The translations under genes and the position numbers were made by a program. A stretch of DNA of 64,000 bases from JACCTU01 sp963769665 (GTDB lineage Bacteria > Actinomycetota > Thermoleophilia > Gaiellales > Gaiellaceae), in NCBI GenBank assembly GCA_963769665.1, contig CAVYMQ010000003.1, positions 186,001-250,000 of the forward strand, read 5' to 3'. Position 1 is the first letter of the stretch. Each line of letters opens with the position of its first letter. The notes beneath the pieces are model-generated. The model ran no database searches. It was not told where the DNA came from and worked only from the letters and a program-made list of their open reading frames with translations. Positions 22,872-30,613 of the stretch are shown here, piece by piece.

Positions 22872-24497
22872 GCCTGAGAACAGGCGCGGCTGCTGCGTCT
22901 GGGCGAAGACGTTCGTGTTGCCGGGCATTCCGGCAGGCGCCGTGGTGATAAACGGGAAGGCATCCGGCACCACGTTGTTGTCAACGATGATCGTGCTGCC
23001 GATCATCGGGCCGTCAACGCTCGCGTTGTTCGAGAGCTGAATCGCGTTCGTCGCGTAGAGCGCACCTTGGAAGCGCACGTTGTTGTTGAGCTTCGTGCTG
23101 TTGCCGCCACCGTCGGCCGTCGAGCCGGTCTGGCTCTGAGCGCCGGCGATCGCGCCGCTGCCCCCGGCGACGATCGTGAACATCTGCGTGTTCGGGTCCC
23201 ATCCCGCGTAGTCGCAGTCCGTCCCGCCCGCGTTCTTGACAGCGCAGAGCTTCGCCGAAGTGTCCATCAGGAAGGTCCCGGAGGCGTAGAGCGTCCCGTA
23301 CCCGTCGTATTGGTTGACACCCGAGTTCACGATCTTGACGCTGCCGTCGATGAAGATCGTCCCGTGGACGGTGAGGTTCCTCGTCGTGTGATTCCAGGCG
23401 ATCTCCCCGAGTGGAGTCGCCGCGGGGCCGACACGGCAGCTGTAGCTCGAGCTCGTGGGCGTCAGGTCGAAGACCGTCGGGATGCTGTTGTTCCTCGTCG
23501 TGTCGCCGTCGAACACGGGCGGCGTCCCGCTCGACGACGTGCACACCTGCTTCGGGCCTGGGATCGCAGCCTCGTACCAACCCGGCCAGTCGACGGTCGG
23601 AGGCGCGATGTTCTGAGGGGTCGGATTGACTGTCATCGCGCTCGACGTCGAGTTCTTCGAGTAGACGTGCTGGACATCTCCGCAGAACGGGTTCGAAGAG
23701 ATCGTCGTCCACGCGCCGCCCCCGTACCTGCAGAACTGGCCGCCGGCGCCACCGACCTGCACCTCGACGCGCGTCGACCAGTTGTTCGTCCCCGAGGTTC
23801 CGATGCGACCGTTGTTCGAGATGTTGATCTTGCCGAGGACGATCACCTTAGGCGAGCTGATCGCGACGTTGTTGTCCAGGCACATGTTCCCCATCGCGTA
23901 GATGTTGCTGCCGATCGTCACGTTGTTCGAGAACGTGAGGTCGCAGCCACTCGCGGTCCCGGTTCGGGTCGCGAACATGAAGTTCCACGCCTGGTTCTGA
24001 AGCGGCTGGGTCTCGATCGGCGTGATCGGGATCTGCGCGGACAGCTGGCGTGTCGTCGTCGCGGCGGTGCCGTAGTGATTTCTGACGATGCCTCGTGCGG
24101 TCACGGACCACACTGCGTTGCTGGCGCTGAACGTGGCGCACCAGCGCACGTCGCCGCCTTCGTACTTCATCGCCGGGTTGCCGCCGTCGTTCAGCTTCCA
24201 GGTCGACTCGGCCGTCCAGTTGTTTCCGGACTTGCACGGCGGAAGGAGCGTCTGGTGCATGTTGTCGTTCCCGGACTTCGAGAGAACCGCGACGGCGTTG
24301 TTGATGCCCGCCTCGGCGAGCGCGAAGGCGACCTTGTCGCTCTTGCTCCGAGTCGAGGAGCGCGCATTCGTGCTGGAGGAATCGAGGACGACGACCGCGC
24401 TGATCGAGAGCACGGAAAGGATGCCCAGGGCGATGGGCAGGACCATCCCACGTTCACTTCTGAGCTTCCAGAAACGCATGACGCCGGTTCTCAGCAT
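22869..24497 (-). CDS. Large PilX-like minor pilin with Asn/Gly/Ser-rich globular region
   Basis: A 542-residue protein. N-terminus MLRTGVMRFWKLRSERG, then MVLPIALGILSVLSISAVVVL: a prepilin-type signal whose predicted mature protein lacks Glu5, as in PilX/GspK-like tip pilins. The remaining 500 residues are unusually rich in Asn, Thr, Ser and Gly, with repeated short segments (SNNVTIGSNIYAMGN, INISNNGRIGTSG, LNNNVRFQGALYATNAIQLS) suggesting a beta-helix or adhesin-like fold; several Cys pairs occur. Start 24497 has AAGGGG about 9 bases upstream; 24479 is an alternative. Last gene of the PASTA-PilW-PilX operon. Probably a tip or surface-contact subunit, by inference. Confidence 0.82.
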   Translation of the reverse strand: MLRTGVMRFWKLRSERGMVLPIALGILSVLSISAVVVLDSSSTNARSSTRSKSDKVAFALAEAGINNAVAVLSKSGNDNMHQTLLPPCKSGNNWTAESTWKLNDGGNPAMKYEGGDVRWCATFSASNAVWSVTARGIVRNHYGTAATTTRQLSAQIPITPIETQPLQNQAWNFMFATRTGTASGCDLTFSNNVTIGSNIYAMGNMCLDNNVAISSPKVIVLGKINISNNGRIGTSGTNNWSTRVEVQVGGAGGQFCRYGGGAWTTISSNPFCGDVQHVYSKNSTSSAMTVNPTPQNIAPPTVDWPGWYEAAIPGPKQVCTSSSGTPPVFDGDTTRNNSIPTVFDLTPTSSSYSCRVGPAATPLGEIAWNHTTRNLTVHGTIFIDGSVKIVNSGVNQYDGYGTLYASGTFLMDTSAKLCAVKNAGGTDCDYAGWDPNTQMFTIVAGGSGAIAGAQSQTGSTADGGGNSTKLNNNVRFQGALYATNAIQLSNNASVDGPMIGSTIIVDNNVVPDAFPFITTAPAGMPGNTNVFAQTQQPRLFSG

Positions 24498-24534
24498 CGG
24501 CGGAGCCCCTTCGGCCCCGCATCCCTCATTCGGT

Positions 24535-25131
24535 TCAGCAAGCGTTGAGGGCAGTTCCAGCGGTGCCCAACCTGAGGGTGTTCCGGAGCACGATCTGGTC
24601 GCACAGCCGGTACACGGGGGTCGCATCGCCGACCTTGACGTCCACGGGGAACGAGACCCGGACCTTGGCGAGGCTGTCCGAGCTCGCGGCCTGATACTGG
24701 AAGAGGTTCGCCTGGGTGAGGTGGTCCGCCCAGCGGACACCCGTCGCGTTGCAGGTCACGCCGACCTTGCGGTACAGCTTGTAGCGACCGGTCGAGACCA
24801 GGACCGAGCACCAGGTGACGCTCGTCTGGGCGGCGCCGACCGCTGTCGGGCACTGGCCCGGCAGGTCGAGCGTGATCGACGGCGCCTCACCGGAGGTGGG
24901 GGTCGTCGCCGCGCCCTGGGCGCAGTGAATCTCCCGGCGGATCTTGTCGAGCGCGACGCGGCTGTCCTGCTGCGCCTCGAAGCGGCGGTTCAGGTCGAGC
25001 TCGGCGTTCGAGCCCTGGACGAAGAGCGTCGTCAGGCCCGTGAGGACGACGCTCATGATGATCATGACCGTCAGCATCTCGATCAGCGAGAAGCCCTGCT
25101 CCTCCCCTCGCAACCTGCGGGGGAAGCTCAT
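24535..25131 (-). CDS. PilW-like minor pilin (prepilin)
   Basis: A 198-residue prepilin: leader MSFPRRLRGEEQG, cleavage before F14, then FSLIEMLTVMIIMSVVLTGL with Glu5. A helix rich in Arg/Asp/Gln (LDLNRRFEAQQDSRVALDKIRREI) is the PilW/GspJ pattern; the C-terminal domain has five Cys. Its ATG overlaps the stop of the upstream PASTA gene (ATGA). With the PilV-like and PilX-like proteins it completes a priming minor-pilin set. Confidence 0.9.
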   Translation of the reverse strand: MSFPRRLRGEEQGFSLIEMLTVMIIMSVVLTGLTTLFVQGSNAELDLNRRFEAQQDSRVALDKIRREIHCAQGAATTPTSGEAPSITLDLPGQCPTAVGAAQTSVTWCSVLVSTGRYKLYRKVGVTCNATGVRWADHLTQANLFQYQAASSDSLAKVRVSFPVDVKVGDATPVYRLCDQIVLRNTLRLGTAGTALNAC

Positions 25132-25949
25132 CGCGCGCTCTTGGCCTTGACCCGTGCGAGCGCGGCGCGGGCGAGCGACTCACTCTTCGCGCCGTGGCCC
25201 CAACGCTGCTGTGCCTGGCGATCGACGGCGACGAGGAGCTGAAGCGCCTCGGCCCCGCGCCACCAGCCGAACTCGGCTCCGGTGACGATCCAGGCGTGCT
25301 GATAGAGGAAGTGGTTGACGCTGGCAGCGTCGGCCGGATGGGACGCGACGTAGCGGCCGAGCGCCTTGGCGCGATCGGGCAGCGGCATCTCGTCGAGCGG
25401 CTCTGCGGTGGCGCCGGGCACGGTGAATGCCGGCGGGCGCTTCGAGGCGGTCGCCTTCGGCTTCGGCTTCGCAACCGGTGCGGCGGGCTCGACCGCGGGG
25501 GCCGGGGCCGGCGCTGCGGCCGGGGTCTCGGCTCCCGCGACCTTGACCGAGGAGCCCGGGTAGGGCGCGGCGTTCTCGGGCGAGCCTTCCTGCTTGTACT
25601 GGCCGTTGGCGGCGAGGGTGACCTGGATCGTCGGGCTCCCGGTGTCGACCACGCGCGTCCCGGGCGCGGGTGACTGGCTCGCAACGATGTTCGCCGCGAA
25701 GCCCTCGACCGACCCCGTGACCTTCCACGAGAAGCCGGCGTCCTCGAGCGTGCCCTTGGCAAAGACGAAGGCCTGCCGGCGCACGTCCGGAACGATCAGG
25801 ACGGTGGGAAGCGAGACGGCTGCGGGCGCCGCGGGCGTGCTCGGCCCCGTCAGCTGCGAGTTCGCGGCGAACGTCAACGTCGCCGTTCCGAGGAGCGCGA
25901 CGAGGGGGAGCGCGACAAAGCGCGGCAGGAGTGACGCCAGCCCGGCCAT
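25128..25949 (-). CDS. Exported or membrane-anchored PASTA-domain protein of the pilus regulon
   Basis: A 273-residue protein. An N-terminal signal peptide or anchor (FVALPLVALLGTATLTFAA) is followed by one PASTA-like domain (about 48-112; VLIVPDVRRQAFVFAKGTLE to GSPTIQVTLA), a Pro/Ala/Lys linker (about 135-180), and a C-terminal helical region (about 185-273). PASTA domains bind peptidoglycan or muropeptides, so it may tie the pilus to the wall. ATG at 25949 follows the -10 by exactly 7 bases, and the gene overlaps the PilW-like gene by 4. No named family recognised for the whole protein. Confidence 0.78.
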   Translation of the reverse strand: MAGLASLLPRFVALPLVALLGTATLTFAANSQLTGPSTPAAPAAVSLPTVLIVPDVRRQAFVFAKGTLEDAGFSWKVTGSVEGFAANIVASQSPAPGTRVVDTGSPTIQVTLAANGQYKQEGSPENAAPYPGSSVKVAGAETPAAAPAPAPAVEPAAPVAKPKPKATASKRPPAFTVPGATAEPLDEMPLPDRAKALGRYVASHPADAASVNHFLYQHAWIVTGAEFGWWRGAEALQLLVAVDRQAQQRWGHGAKSESLARAALARVKAKSAR

Positions 25950-25956
25950 GTGTTCT

Positions 25957-25984
25957 GAATCGGCAGAAAACGGCTGAAGGTTGA
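25957..25984 (-). promoter_or_regulatory. Sigma-28-like promoter of the PASTA-PilW-PilX operon
   Basis: -35 TCAAC (25984-25980), 15-base spacer, -10 GCCGATTC (25964-25957), 7 bases to ATG 25949. Confidence 0.7.
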
Positions 25985-25991
25985 GTGCCGT

Positions 25992-27422
25992 CTAGCGGTT
26001 GAAGAACACGACGTCAAACTCAGGCCCGGCCTCGCCGGCGGGGGCGAAGACGTCCCCCGAACGAGGGACTGCTCCGGCGGCCAGCGCGGGCGGGTCGCCC
26101 TGCCACTGGAACGCCGAGCCTGCGAACGACTGGAACCAGGCCATCGCCTGCGGGTACATCGCGGCAGGCTTCAGCCCGAGGTGCAGGTGGGGGCCGGTCG
26201 AGTGGCCGGTCGAGCCGACGAGCCCGACGGGCGTGCCTGCCGTGAGCATCGCTCCGGCGACGACCACCGGCTCGCGGTACGCGAGATGGCAGTAGACCCA
26301 GGTGAGACCGTCGCTCGTCTGGATCGTGAAGCCGATGCCGCAGCGCGAGTCGTAGCGCCACGCTTTCGTGACGACGCCGTTCGCGAGCGCATACAGCGGT
26401 GCGCCGGCCGGCGCGGCGATGTCGGCGGCCGGGTAGTCGTGGTGGGTGGCGCCGACGGAGACGACGCTCGCGCCCCCTCCGACCGGAAAGACGTAGTCGC
26501 CCGAGTAGGACGGCGCGCCGAGCAGCGACCCTGCCGCGGGCGCGAATGCGGCGCCCTGCGAACGGGCGCGCGCGTCGGCCAGTGCCTGCTCCGCCTCGGC
26601 GAGCACACCTCGGAGCGCGTCGATTCGAGTCTGGATCGCGGCATGCTCGACACCTGCGAGCGTCGCGCGCTTCTGCGCGGCCAGACGTTGGGAGAAGAGC
26701 TTCTGGCGGTCGACGTCGGCGAGCAGATCCGTCTCGATGCGCGCCGCACGCTTGCCTTCCTTCAACGCAGCCGTGAGCGCCTCGCTCGCCTGCACGATCG
26801 CGAGCTGCGCGCCGCCGAGATCCTGCTGCAACGTGTCGTAGGTCAGCGTCGCCTCTCCCCCGCCCTGGCCAAAGACGGCCGCGAGCTCGAGCACGTCGTC
26901 GACGTACCACTCGGCGTGGTTGTAGGCGAACACCGAGCGGCGGAGATCGGCCATGCCGCCGGCAGCTGCGAGGTAGCGAGCTGCGGAGTACACGCCGTCC
27001 TGCGGGTCCCACGGGTCGGCGACCCGGTCGCCGTCGCCGTCCGTGCCCCAGCGAAGCCACGTCTCGGGCATGAACTGCATCCAGCCAACCGCACCCGCCG
27101 AGCTCGGGCCCATGTTCCGGCCGAAGTTCGACTCGATCTTGTTGATCGCCGCGAGCACCTCCCACGGGATCCCGTAGGCGGAGCCGGCGCTGCGCCACAG
27201 CGCCTCGAGCTCCGGATAGGCGATCGACGGCTGCGCGGCGGAGCGCTCCCTCCAGGCGATCGGAAGGAGCAGCGAGCCCTCTGCGTTCGGGGCCTCGGCG
27301 CTCGGCAGGACGAACGGAACACCTGTGCCCGGGCCTGCGGGAACCAGCGCGAAGACGTCCGCGCGGGCGGTTCCCCCCGTCACTGCAAGGACGAGGGCAG
27401 CGGCGAGGGCGAACCTCTTCAT
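25992..27422 (-). CDS. Secreted peptidoglycan hydrolase: lytic transglycosylase fused to M23 endopeptidase
   Basis: 476 residues with a signal peptide (MKRFALAAALVLAVTGGTARA). Residues about 70-175 are a transglycosylase (SLT/MltB-like) domain with the catalytic Glu in INKIESNFGRNMG and GAVGWMQFMPETW. A coiled coil (about 215-290) leads to an M23 metallopeptidase at about 330-430 with HHDYPAADIAAP and HSTGPHLHLGL, zinc ligands present. It would cut both glycan and peptide bonds. The ATG overlaps the stop of the second pilT gene (ATGA), so it is under the same sigma-28-like promoter. This fits local wall opening for pilus passage. Confidence 0.9.
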   Translation of the reverse strand: MKRFALAAALVLAVTGGTARADVFALVPAGPGTGVPFVLPSAEAPNAEGSLLLPIAWRERSAAQPSIAYPELEALWRSAGSAYGIPWEVLAAINKIESNFGRNMGPSSAGAVGWMQFMPETWLRWGTDGDGDRVADPWDPQDGVYSAARYLAAAGGMADLRRSVFAYNHAEWYVDDVLELAAVFGQGGGEATLTYDTLQQDLGGAQLAIVQASEALTAALKEGKRAARIETDLLADVDRQKLFSQRLAAQKRATLAGVEHAAIQTRIDALRGVLAEAEQALADARARSQGAAFAPAAGSLLGAPSYSGDYVFPVGGGASVVSVGATHHDYPAADIAAPAGAPLYALANGVVTKAWRYDSRCGIGFTIQTSDGLTWVYCHLAYREPVVVAGAMLTAGTPVGLVGSTGHSTGPHLHLGLKPAAMYPQAMAWFQSFAGSAFQWQGDPPALAAGAVPRSGDVFAPAGEAGPEFDVVFFNR

Positions 27423-28591
27423 CCCTCGAGCGGCTGGACGATCCGCAGCTCGGGGATCCCGAGCTCGTTCGGCTCAGGCCGACTCGCCTCTTCCGCGGCC
27501 TGCATAACGTCGGCGGCCTGCTGCTTGAGCGAGCGCTCGAGCGTGACGAGGAAGTCGTGGCGGTTGGTCGAGGCGTTCGCGGCGACCTCCTTGTCGACCG
27601 TCCCCGAGACGACGAGGTCGATCAGCGACTTCGTGAAAGTCTGCATGTCGAAGAACGCGCCTTCCTCCATGGCCTCGACGATCTGCTCGGCCTTGTCCTC
27701 GCGGATCAAGTCGGCGATGCGCACGTTGTTCACCATCACCTCGACCGCGGCGATGCGGCCGCCGTCGACCCTTGGCACGAGACGCTGGCTGACCACGCCG
27801 CGGAGCACGCCGGCCATGACGGAGCGAATCTGCTGCTGCTTGCCCTCGGGGAAGAACTCGATCATCCGGGCGACCGTTTCGGTCGCGTCGACCGTGTGCA
27901 TGGTGGAGAGCACGAGGTGTCCGGACTCGGCGGCCTGGAGTGCCGTCTGCGCCGTCTCGGAGTCGCGAAGCTCGCCGATCAGGATCACGTCCGGGTCCTG
28001 GCGGAGTGCGCGTCGAAGGGCCTGACCGAACGACTCGGTGTCGAGACCGACCTCTCGCTGGTTGACGATGCACTGGTCGTCCGCGTGGAGGATCTCGATC
28101 GGGTCCTCGATCGTGACGATGTGCTGCGTCCGTGTGCGGTTGATCTCGCCGATCATCGCGGCGAGCGTCGTCGTCTTGCCCGAGCCGGTCGCGCCGGTCA
28201 CGAGGATCAGGCCGCGGTGCTCGTTCGTGAGGCGCGCGACGCCGGGCGGCATCGAGAGCGCGTCGAAGGTCGGCACCGTCTTGGGGATCACGCGAAATGC
28301 GAACGAGATCGACCCTCGCTGGCGGAAGGCATTGACTCGGAACCGAGGCAGGTTGAGAGACTGGTAGGCGACGTCGAGGTCGCCTGAGTTGTGAAAGAGC
28401 TGGAGGCGTGCGGGCGCGGCCTTGCCGACGATCTCGACGATCGCCTCGAGGTCGTCGATCGTGAGCGGCTCGGCAAGCTCCATCGGACCGAGCGCACCGT
28501 CGCGCCGCAGGATCGGCGGCTTGCCTTCTTTGAGATGCATGTCGGTCGCGCCGAGCTCGACGGCACGCCGCAACAGGGCGTCGAGGTCCAT
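27419..28591 (-). CDS. Second PilT/PilU-type retraction ATPase
   Basis: 390 residues. Walker A GATGSGKT at about 133-140, Asp box IVTIEDPIEILH, Walker B DPDVILIGELRD, His box HLVLSTMHT. The retraction signature is modified to VRIADLIRE instead of AIRNLIRE, and the protein ends in an extra helical tail of about 30 residues, features compatible with a PilU-like accessory motor. No tetracysteine, so not PilB. The ATG is 7 bases after the -10. Co-transcribed with the transglycosylase/M23 hydrolase. Confidence 0.93.
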   Translation of the reverse strand: MDLDALLRRAVELGATDMHLKEGKPPILRRDGALGPMELAEPLTIDDLEAIVEIVGKAAPARLQLFHNSGDLDVAYQSLNLPRFRVNAFRQRGSISFAFRVIPKTVPTFDALSMPPGVARLTNEHRGLILVTGATGSGKTTTLAAMIGEINRTRTQHIVTIEDPIEILHADDQCIVNQREVGLDTESFGQALRRALRQDPDVILIGELRDSETAQTALQAAESGHLVLSTMHTVDATETVARMIEFFPEGKQQQIRSVMAGVLRGVVSQRLVPRVDGGRIAAVEVMVNNVRIADLIREDKAEQIVEAMEEGAFFDMQTFTKSLIDLVVSGTVDKEVAANASTNRHDFLVTLERSLKQQAADVMQAAEEASRPEPNELGIPELRIVQPLEG

Positions 28592-28598
28592 GCATCCC

Positions 28599-28626
28599 TT
28601 TTCGGCACGCGCCGGTTGGGTCTTGA
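28599..28626 (-). promoter_or_regulatory. Sigma-28-like promoter of the second pilT-hydrolase operon
   Basis: -35 TCAAG (28626-28622), 15-base spacer, -10 GCCGAAAA (28606-28599), 7 bases to ATG 28591. The -10 departs from the others at two positions. It is back-to-back with the tRNA-Tyr promoter. Confidence 0.62.
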
Positions 28627-28649
28627 GCCGGGCTAGAATGCCGCCTCCC

Positions 28650-28731
28650 GGGGGTGTGCCCGAGTGGCCAAAGGGAACGGGCTGTAAACCCGTCGGCTCA
28701 GCCTACGGAGGTTCGAATCCTCCCGCCCCCA
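28650..28731 (+). tRNA. tRNA-Tyr (anticodon GTA)
   Basis: An 82-base class II tRNA: acceptor GGGGGTG with CGCCCCC, anticodon stem-loop CGGGCTGTAAACCCG, long variable arm (TCGGCTCAGCCTACGGA region), T-arm GGAGGTTCGAATCCTCC, discriminator A. CCA not encoded. TAGAAT at 28634-28639 is a good -10. Confidence 0.96.
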
Positions 28732-28752
28732 CTTCCTTTTTAGGCGCAACCG

Positions 28753-28784
28753 GGATCGGGATCTGCGGGAGCAGATCCCGATCC
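28753..28784. terminator. 14-bp inverted repeat after tRNA-Tyr
   Basis: GGATCGGGATCTGC and its exact complement flank a GGGA loop. It probably terminates tRNA-Tyr and, from the other side, the YciI-like gene. The rest of 28785-28846 shows nothing clear. Confidence 0.65.
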
Positions 28785-28846
28785 GCGCCAAGATCCCTGA
28801 AGGGTCGCTCCCGCTCCCAAGAGCAAGAACAAACCTTGGGGCGCGA

Positions 28847-29143
28847 TCAGGATCGTCGCGCGTCGAGCCTGATCGTCCACGGCTCGATCGAAGCGATCTG
28901 AAGGTGCGTCTCGCTCCACGGATCGCGCGCGAGCGTTGCGCGGATCTCGTCCTCGGATTCGGCCTCGACCGCGTGCACGACGCGGTGCTCGTCTGAGAGC
29001 GGACCGCCGAGGATGATGAAGCCTGCGTCAACGAGGCCGTCCATGAAGGCTGCATGCGCGGGCCAGTCGGACTGCTCCTCCATCGGCCGCGACGCGTCCC
29101 ACTGAGGGCCGGAGCGATGAAGCGTGAGCAGGAACATCGCCAC
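28847..29143 (-). CDS. YciI-like (YCII-related domain) protein
   Basis: A 98-residue protein of the YCII fold: FLLTLHRSGPQWDASRPMEE, HAAFMDGLVDAGFIILGGPL with the conserved His-Asp region, and VHAVEAESEDEIRATLARDP. Family members are small dimeric putative enzymes of the ferredoxin-like fold; the reaction is unknown. Start GTG 29143 or ATG 29137. Divergent from the next gene by 29 bases. Confidence 0.85.
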   Translation of the reverse strand: MAMFLLTLHRSGPQWDASRPMEEQSDWPAHAAFMDGLVDAGFIILGGPLSDEHRVVHAVEAESEDEIRATLARDPWSETHLQIASIEPWTIRLDARRS

Positions 29144-29172
29144 GCTCGCGTTCTACCACTACCTTCAGCAGC

Positions 29173-30087
29173 ATGGTGTGGGTTCGCCTCGCGCTCGTCG
29201 CCTTCGTGCTCGCGTGGCTGTTCGACATCGGCGGAGCGCGGTCGTACGTTCCGATCTGGGCCGCGTTCCTCGTCGCGCTCGGGCTCGAGCTGCAGTACTT
29301 CTTCGGCGCTCGACGGTCGCGCCCGCGGGTGCGTCGCGAGCGCGACGACGGCGAGGAGCTGCTGCTCGTCCGCGAAGGGGAGGACGAGTTCTGGATCCCG
29401 TATGCCGGCGAGAGCCCCGACGAGATCGAGGAGCTCGTCGCCGAGGCACGCGAGCAGGCCGATGAGGAGGACGCACTCGAGACCGACGTTCCTCCGCGCC
29501 GGTCGCTCCGCCCTCTGCTCATCGGGCTCGGCGTGATCGTGGCGCTGGCGGCAGTCGTGTGGTTCGCCGGCTCCCGCGGTTGGGACGGGCTGAACGACGA
29601 CCAGAAAGCGGAGGCGACCGCGCGCTACTCCGCCGAGGCGTCGCGCATCGTCGGACGGCCGGTCGAGATCCGGTGCGACGAGTCGGGAAGGATCGTCGGC
29701 GCGGTGCAGCACTCCGACGGGGTCGCCGAGGTCGGCGGCTCCGTCGCGCACCTCACCCCCGCTCGCTGCCACGACCTGTACCGCCAGGCGTTCGAGGGCG
29801 GCGGGCCCTTCAGCCAGACGGCGCGCGCGGTCGCCGTGCTCGCGCACGAGTCGTGGCATCTCAAAGGCGAGCGCGACGAGGGCCGAACCGAGTGCTTCGC
29901 GCTCCAGTCTGGCGTCGACCTTGCAAGACGACTCGGCGCGACCGACGACACCGCGCGGCGCATGATGCGCCAACAGCTCGCCGAGAACGCGCTCCGCGGG
30001 CGCGGCGACGCCGAGTACCTCGTCCCACCCGAATGCCGCGACGGCGGCGAGCTCGACCTGAACCCGGGCTCGTCGCGGTTCCCGTAG
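29173..30087 (+). CDS. Membrane protein with an HExxH-type extracytoplasmic domain
   Basis: 304 residues. Two short hydrophobic spans at the N-terminus (VRLALVAFVLAWLF; VPIWAAFLVALGLELQYFF), an acidic cytoplasmic stretch (about 50-110), a third span (LLIGLGVIVALAAVVWFAG, about 118-136) and a C-terminal domain with AVAVLAHESWHLKGERDEGR followed by TECFALQSGVDLARRLG. The HESWH plus downstream Glu resembles a zincin, but no family is recognised. DUF4229-like N-terminus is possible. Function unknown. Confidence 0.75.
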   Translation: MVWVRLALVAFVLAWLFDIGGARSYVPIWAAFLVALGLELQYFFGARRSRPRVRRERDDGEELLLVREGEDEFWIPYAGESPDEIEELVAEAREQADEEDALETDVPPRRSLRPLLIGLGVIVALAAVVWFAGSRGWDGLNDDQKAEATARYSAEASRIVGRPVEIRCDESGRIVGAVQHSDGVAEVGGSVAHLTPARCHDLYRQAFEGGGPFSQTARAVAVLAHESWHLKGERDEGRTECFALQSGVDLARRLGATDDTARRMMRQQLAENALRGRGDAEYLVPPECRDGGELDLNPGSSRFP

Positions 30088-30110
30088 GCCGGGGCTACAA
30101 TCGGCGGCCT

Positions 30111-30183
30111 GCCCTCTTAGCTCAGTTGGTAGAGCACCTCCATGGTAAGGAGGGGGTCGACGGTTCGAGTCCGTCAGAGGGCT
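30111..30183 (+). tRNA. tRNA-Thr (anticodon GGT)
   Basis: A 73-base cloverleaf with acceptor GCCCTCT and AGAGGGC, D-arm TAGCTCAGTTGGTAGAGC, anticodon loop ATGGTAA (GGT) on a CCTCC/GGAGG stem, and T-arm GACGGTTCGAGTCCGTC. TACAAT at 30096-30101 is a suitable -10. CCA not encoded. Confidence 0.96.
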
Positions 30184-30603
30184 TCACTTCGATACCCACG
30201 TAAAGAACGTGACGAGGTTGCCATCGAGATCGAGCGTGGCGAACTCCCTCGTGCAGAAGTCCGTGTCGGTGACGCCGTCCCGCGACACGGGATGAAGCAC
30301 CTCCGCCGCGCGAAGCTCCTCGTACAGCTCGTCCACGCCCTCGGTCAGGACTCTGCAGCTCGCGGTCCCTGCGATGAACGATTCGGCCCCCGAGCGGACC
30401 GGACGCTCGCGCAGATCCTCCTGCTTGCGCCAGAGCTCATCGCTTGACTCCCACACGTGCACGACAGCTTCGTCACGGCCGAGCACGGCAAAACCGTCGT
30501 CGTGGTGAAGCACTTCAAAGCCGAGCCGGTCACGGTAGAAGGCGACGGCCGCCGCGGCGTCTCGCACCGGCAGCGCCGGAATCGTCTGGCTCAGTCTCAC
30601 CAC
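30184..30603 (-). CDS. Glyoxalase/bleomycin-resistance (VOC) family protein
   Basis: 139 residues with one VOC repeat pair: TIPALPVRDAAAAVAFYRDR, LGFEVLHHDDGFAVLGRDEA, and FATLDLDGNLVTFFTW. The bleomycin-resistance-like layout with paired beta-alpha-beta modules is clear; the ligand is unknown. Start GTG at 30603 or 30600, 10 bases after the TfoX-like gene, so probably co-transcribed. A longer in-frame start at 30693 would overlap that gene and looks non-native. Confidence 0.85.
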   Translation of the reverse strand: MVRLSQTIPALPVRDAAAAVAFYRDRLGFEVLHHDDGFAVLGRDEAVVHVWESSDELWRKQEDLRERPVRSGAESFIAGTASCRVLTEGVDELYEELRAAEVLHPVSRDGVTDTDFCTREFATLDLDGNLVTFFTWVSK

Positions 30604-30613
30604 CGTCTTGGCC

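Noticed and set aside
26181..28025. 614-codon open frame on the plus strand opposite the hydrolase and second pilT
   Set aside because: Antisense to two well-supported genes; no recognisable protein.
28741..28846. Small RNA or degraded tRNA after tRNA-Tyr
   Set aside because: Only an inverted repeat that fits a terminator is visible; no cloverleaf or promoter.
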